A DNA stretch of 20,517 nucleotides, from assembly GCA_035533375.1 (NCBI GenBank), contig DATLTV010000062.1, positions 1-20,517 of the forward strand, read 5' to 3'. Below the pieces are notes generated by a model that did no database searches, was not told where the DNA came from, and saw nothing but the letters and a program-made list of their open reading frames with translations. Of this stretch, positions 19,378 through 20,517 are shown one piece after another (positions within the stretch are counted from its first letter, which is position 1; every line of letters starts with the position of its first letter). The position numbers and the translations under genes are program-made. This stretch comes from DATLTV01 sp035533375. GTDB lineage: Bacteria > Patescibacteriota > Minisyncoccia > UBA6257 > 2-01-FULL-56-20.

Positions 19378-19407
19378 TATTAACTACAACGATCGTTGCA
19401 TTTAATA
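19378..19407. promoter_or_regulatory. 30-bp imperfect palindrome upstream of xer
   Basis: TATTAACTACAACG, AT, CGTTGCATTTAATA: arms match at 12 of 14 positions, with a perfect CAACGATCGTTG core. It ends 66 bp before the xer ATG. It could be an operator or a Xer-type target (dif-like sites are about 28 bp with 11-bp arms), although the 2-bp centre is shorter than the usual 6 unless the core is counted differently. Confidence 0.5.
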
Positions 19408-19456
19408 CCGGAGTGGTCCCGGTGCCCGCGGCGTCAGAACCTCTCCTGTCGCACAA

Positions 19457-19462
19457 TATGAT
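19457..19462 (+). promoter_or_regulatory. -10 box for xer
   Basis: TATGAT at 19457-19462, 11 bp before the ATG. No good -35. The predicted leader is about 5 nt with no SD. Confidence 0.45.
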
Positions 19463-19473
19463 ACCATTGGATT

Positions 19474-20385
19474 ATGCCGGCTACCGAGATCGAAACATTG
19501 CTCAAGGAGTACCTCGATTACCTCCAGATCGAGAAAAACCGGTCGCCGAAGACGCGGGAAAATTACGAGCATTACCTGCGCGAGTTCCTGGAATTTTCCG
19601 GCGCGCGGGCACCGCGGGACATCACGGAACGCGTCGTCCGCGATTTTCGCCTCGATCTCGCCCGCCTCAAACGCGACGGCGGCAAAAAATCGCTTAAAAA
19701 GATCTCACAAAGCTATTACGTGATCGCGCTCCGCAATTTCCTCAAATATCTAGCGCGGCACGACATAAAAGTGCTCGCGGCGGAGACAATCGAATTGCCG
19801 AAAATCGCCCAGCGTCAGATCGAGATCGTCGAATACCGCGACCTCGAGCGGCTGCTCGCGGCGCCCAAGGGACAAACGCTCCGCGACCTCCGCGACCGCG
19901 CGATCCTCGAAGTCTTCTTCTCGACCGGACTCCGGCTCGCGGAGCTTTGTAACCTTCCCCGCTCGCTCGACCTCGCGCGCGGCGAGATATCCGTCCGCGG
20001 CAAAGGCGAAAAACTGCGCGTCGTCTTCTTGTCGGACGATGCAATCAAGGCAATCGGGGCGTACCTCAAGAAACGCGGCGACGCGGAACCCGAACTCTTC
20101 GTGAGCCTGGACCGTGCGGGGAACGTGATCGGCCCGGTCACCTCGCGCGCCGTCGAACGCATGATCGAAACGCGCGCGAAACAAGCAGGTATCGCGAAGC
20201 ACATCCATCCGCACGAACTGCGCCACTCGTTCGCCACCGACCTTCTCGTGAACGGCGCCGACCTCCGCTCCGTGCAGGAACTCCTGGGCCATTCGAATAT
20301 TTCAACGACGCAGATCTACACCCACCTCACGAACAAAGAATTGCGGGAGATACACAAAACATTCCACGCGAGAAGAAGGTCTTGA
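19474..20385 (+). CDS. Tyrosine recombinase, XerC/XerD type
   Basis: 303 aa, the normal XerC/D length. Xer recombinases resolve chromosome dimers at dif, activated by FtsK. The N-terminal SAM-like DNA-binding domain is about 1-105 (LLKEYLDYLQIEKNRSPKTRENYEHYLREF). The catalytic domain has Arg154 (STGLRLAEL), Lys177 (VRGKGEKLRVV), His247 and Arg250 (HPHELRHSFATDLL), His273 (ELLGHSNISTTQIYTH) and nucleophile Tyr282, so all six residues are present. It cannot be split into XerC or XerD from sequence; many CPR genomes appear to have a single Xer. The start ATG 19474 has a -10 box 11 bp upstream. Absence of integrase-type arm-binding extensions and the presence of ftsK nearby favour a housekeeping role over a mobile element, although a tRNA gene adjoins it. 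Confidence 0.92.
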   Translation: MPATEIETLLKEYLDYLQIEKNRSPKTRENYEHYLREFLEFSGARAPRDITERVVRDFRLDLARLKRDGGKKSLKKISQSYYVIALRNFLKYLARHDIKVLAAETIELPKIAQRQIEIVEYRDLERLLAAPKGQTLRDLRDRAILEVFFSTGLRLAELCNLPRSLDLARGEISVRGKGEKLRVVFLSDDAIKAIGAYLKKRGDAEPELFVSLDRAGNVIGPVTSRAVERMIETRAKQAGIAKHIHPHELRHSFATDLLVNGADLRSVQELLGHSNISTTQIYTHLTNKELREIHKTFHARRRS

Positions 20386-20409
20386 GGCGTATGGTCTTCT
20401 TATTTCCAT

Positions 20410-20496
20410 TGGTGCTGGGGGTGGGATTTGAACCCACAAGTCCTTGCGAACACGGGCTTCTAAGGCCCGCGCGTATGCCAATTCCGCCACCCCAGC
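20410..20496 (-). tRNA. tRNA-Leu (UAG anticodon)
   Basis: Minus strand, 87 nt including an encoded CCA (20410-20412). Acceptor stem GCTGGGG/CCCCAGC closes it. The anticodon stem CGGGC/GCCCG encloses CTTAGAA, giving anticodon UAG, which reads CUN leucine codons. The T-arm is GTGGG-TTCAAAT-CCCAC. The long variable arm (GTTCGCAAGGAC type) is typical of leucine tRNA. It converges with the xer gene, 24 nt from its stop. Confidence 0.97.
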
Positions 20497-20517
20497 AAAA
20501 ACTTGACGTTTTGGTTT

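Noticed and set aside
20302..20490. Small minus-strand ORF at the right edge
   Set aside because: It is the translation of the tRNA-Leu gene and the end of xer in the wrong strand.
19474..20496. Integrase plus tRNA as the end of an integrated element
   Set aside because: The recombinase has a standard XerC/D length and motifs, the tRNA is intact with no repeated 3' fragment in the window, and no phage or plasmid genes adjoin.

Overview
The window looks like a chromosomal segment of a Candidate Phyla Radiation (Patescibacteria, Parcubacteria-like) bacterium. This is inferred from the gene content: small compact genes, orphan HAD, RNase H-like and P-loop kinase proteins, FtsK, RecA, PNPase and Xer lying together with little operon structure, many SD-less genes, and intergenic spaces packed with short tandem and palindromic repeats. 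No phage, transposase or CRISPR locus is visible. The most mobile-looking material is a set of short repeats, some of which sit inside reading frames.

Layout. 1-1605 (-): N-terminal 535 codons of clpB, cut by the window edge. 1810-1911 (-): a 33-residue membrane peptide gene with a consensus promoter and SD. 2142-3389 (-): a NifS/IscS-type cysteine desulfurase carrying four repeat-derived segments in frame. 3540-4752 (-): two RNase H-fold proteins (YprB-like DEDDy exonuclease, YkuK-like). 4874-6285 (-): two HAD phosphatases. 6337-8521: a convergent pair of related P-loop kinases, the second with a degenerate P-loop and a C-terminal CYTH domain. 8649-10808 (+): ftsK. 11058-13910: small genes of unknown function, each with its own promoter and terminator, and a RodZ-like HTH/membrane protein. 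14168-15223 (+): recA. 15233-15601 (-): a small single-pass membrane protein. 15672-18804 (-): rpsO, a NYN-domain nuclease, and pnp. 19013-19318 (+): a three-helix membrane protein. 19474-20385 (+): a Xer tyrosine recombinase. 20410-20496 (-): tRNA-Leu(UAG).

Functional themes are proteostasis (ClpB), sulfur mobilisation (NifS), RNA turnover and ribosomes (rpsO, NYN, pnp, YprB, YkuK), and chromosome maintenance (FtsK, Xer, RecA). Two start styles coexist. Conserved genes (rpsO, ftsK, the RodZ-like gene, the 15601 membrane gene and probably xer) have a -10 box about 7 to 11 nt before the ATG and no SD, so they are predicted to be leaderless or nearly so. The small unknown genes and the two kinases have strong SD sequences, often consensus extended -10 promoters, and terminators that overlap or closely follow the stop codon.

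The strongest candidates for something undescribed are: (i) in-frame colonisation of the cysteine desulfurase by heptamer and octamer arrays and a palindrome, with related arrays in nearby spacers; (ii) homologous inverted-dimer REP-like elements placed directly upstream of the start codons of both the cysteine desulfurase and pnp; (iii) the kinase-CYTH fusion with a degenerate P-loop beside an intact paralogue; (iv) a 30-bp imperfect palindrome just upstream of xer; (v) a duplicated hairpin module before recA.
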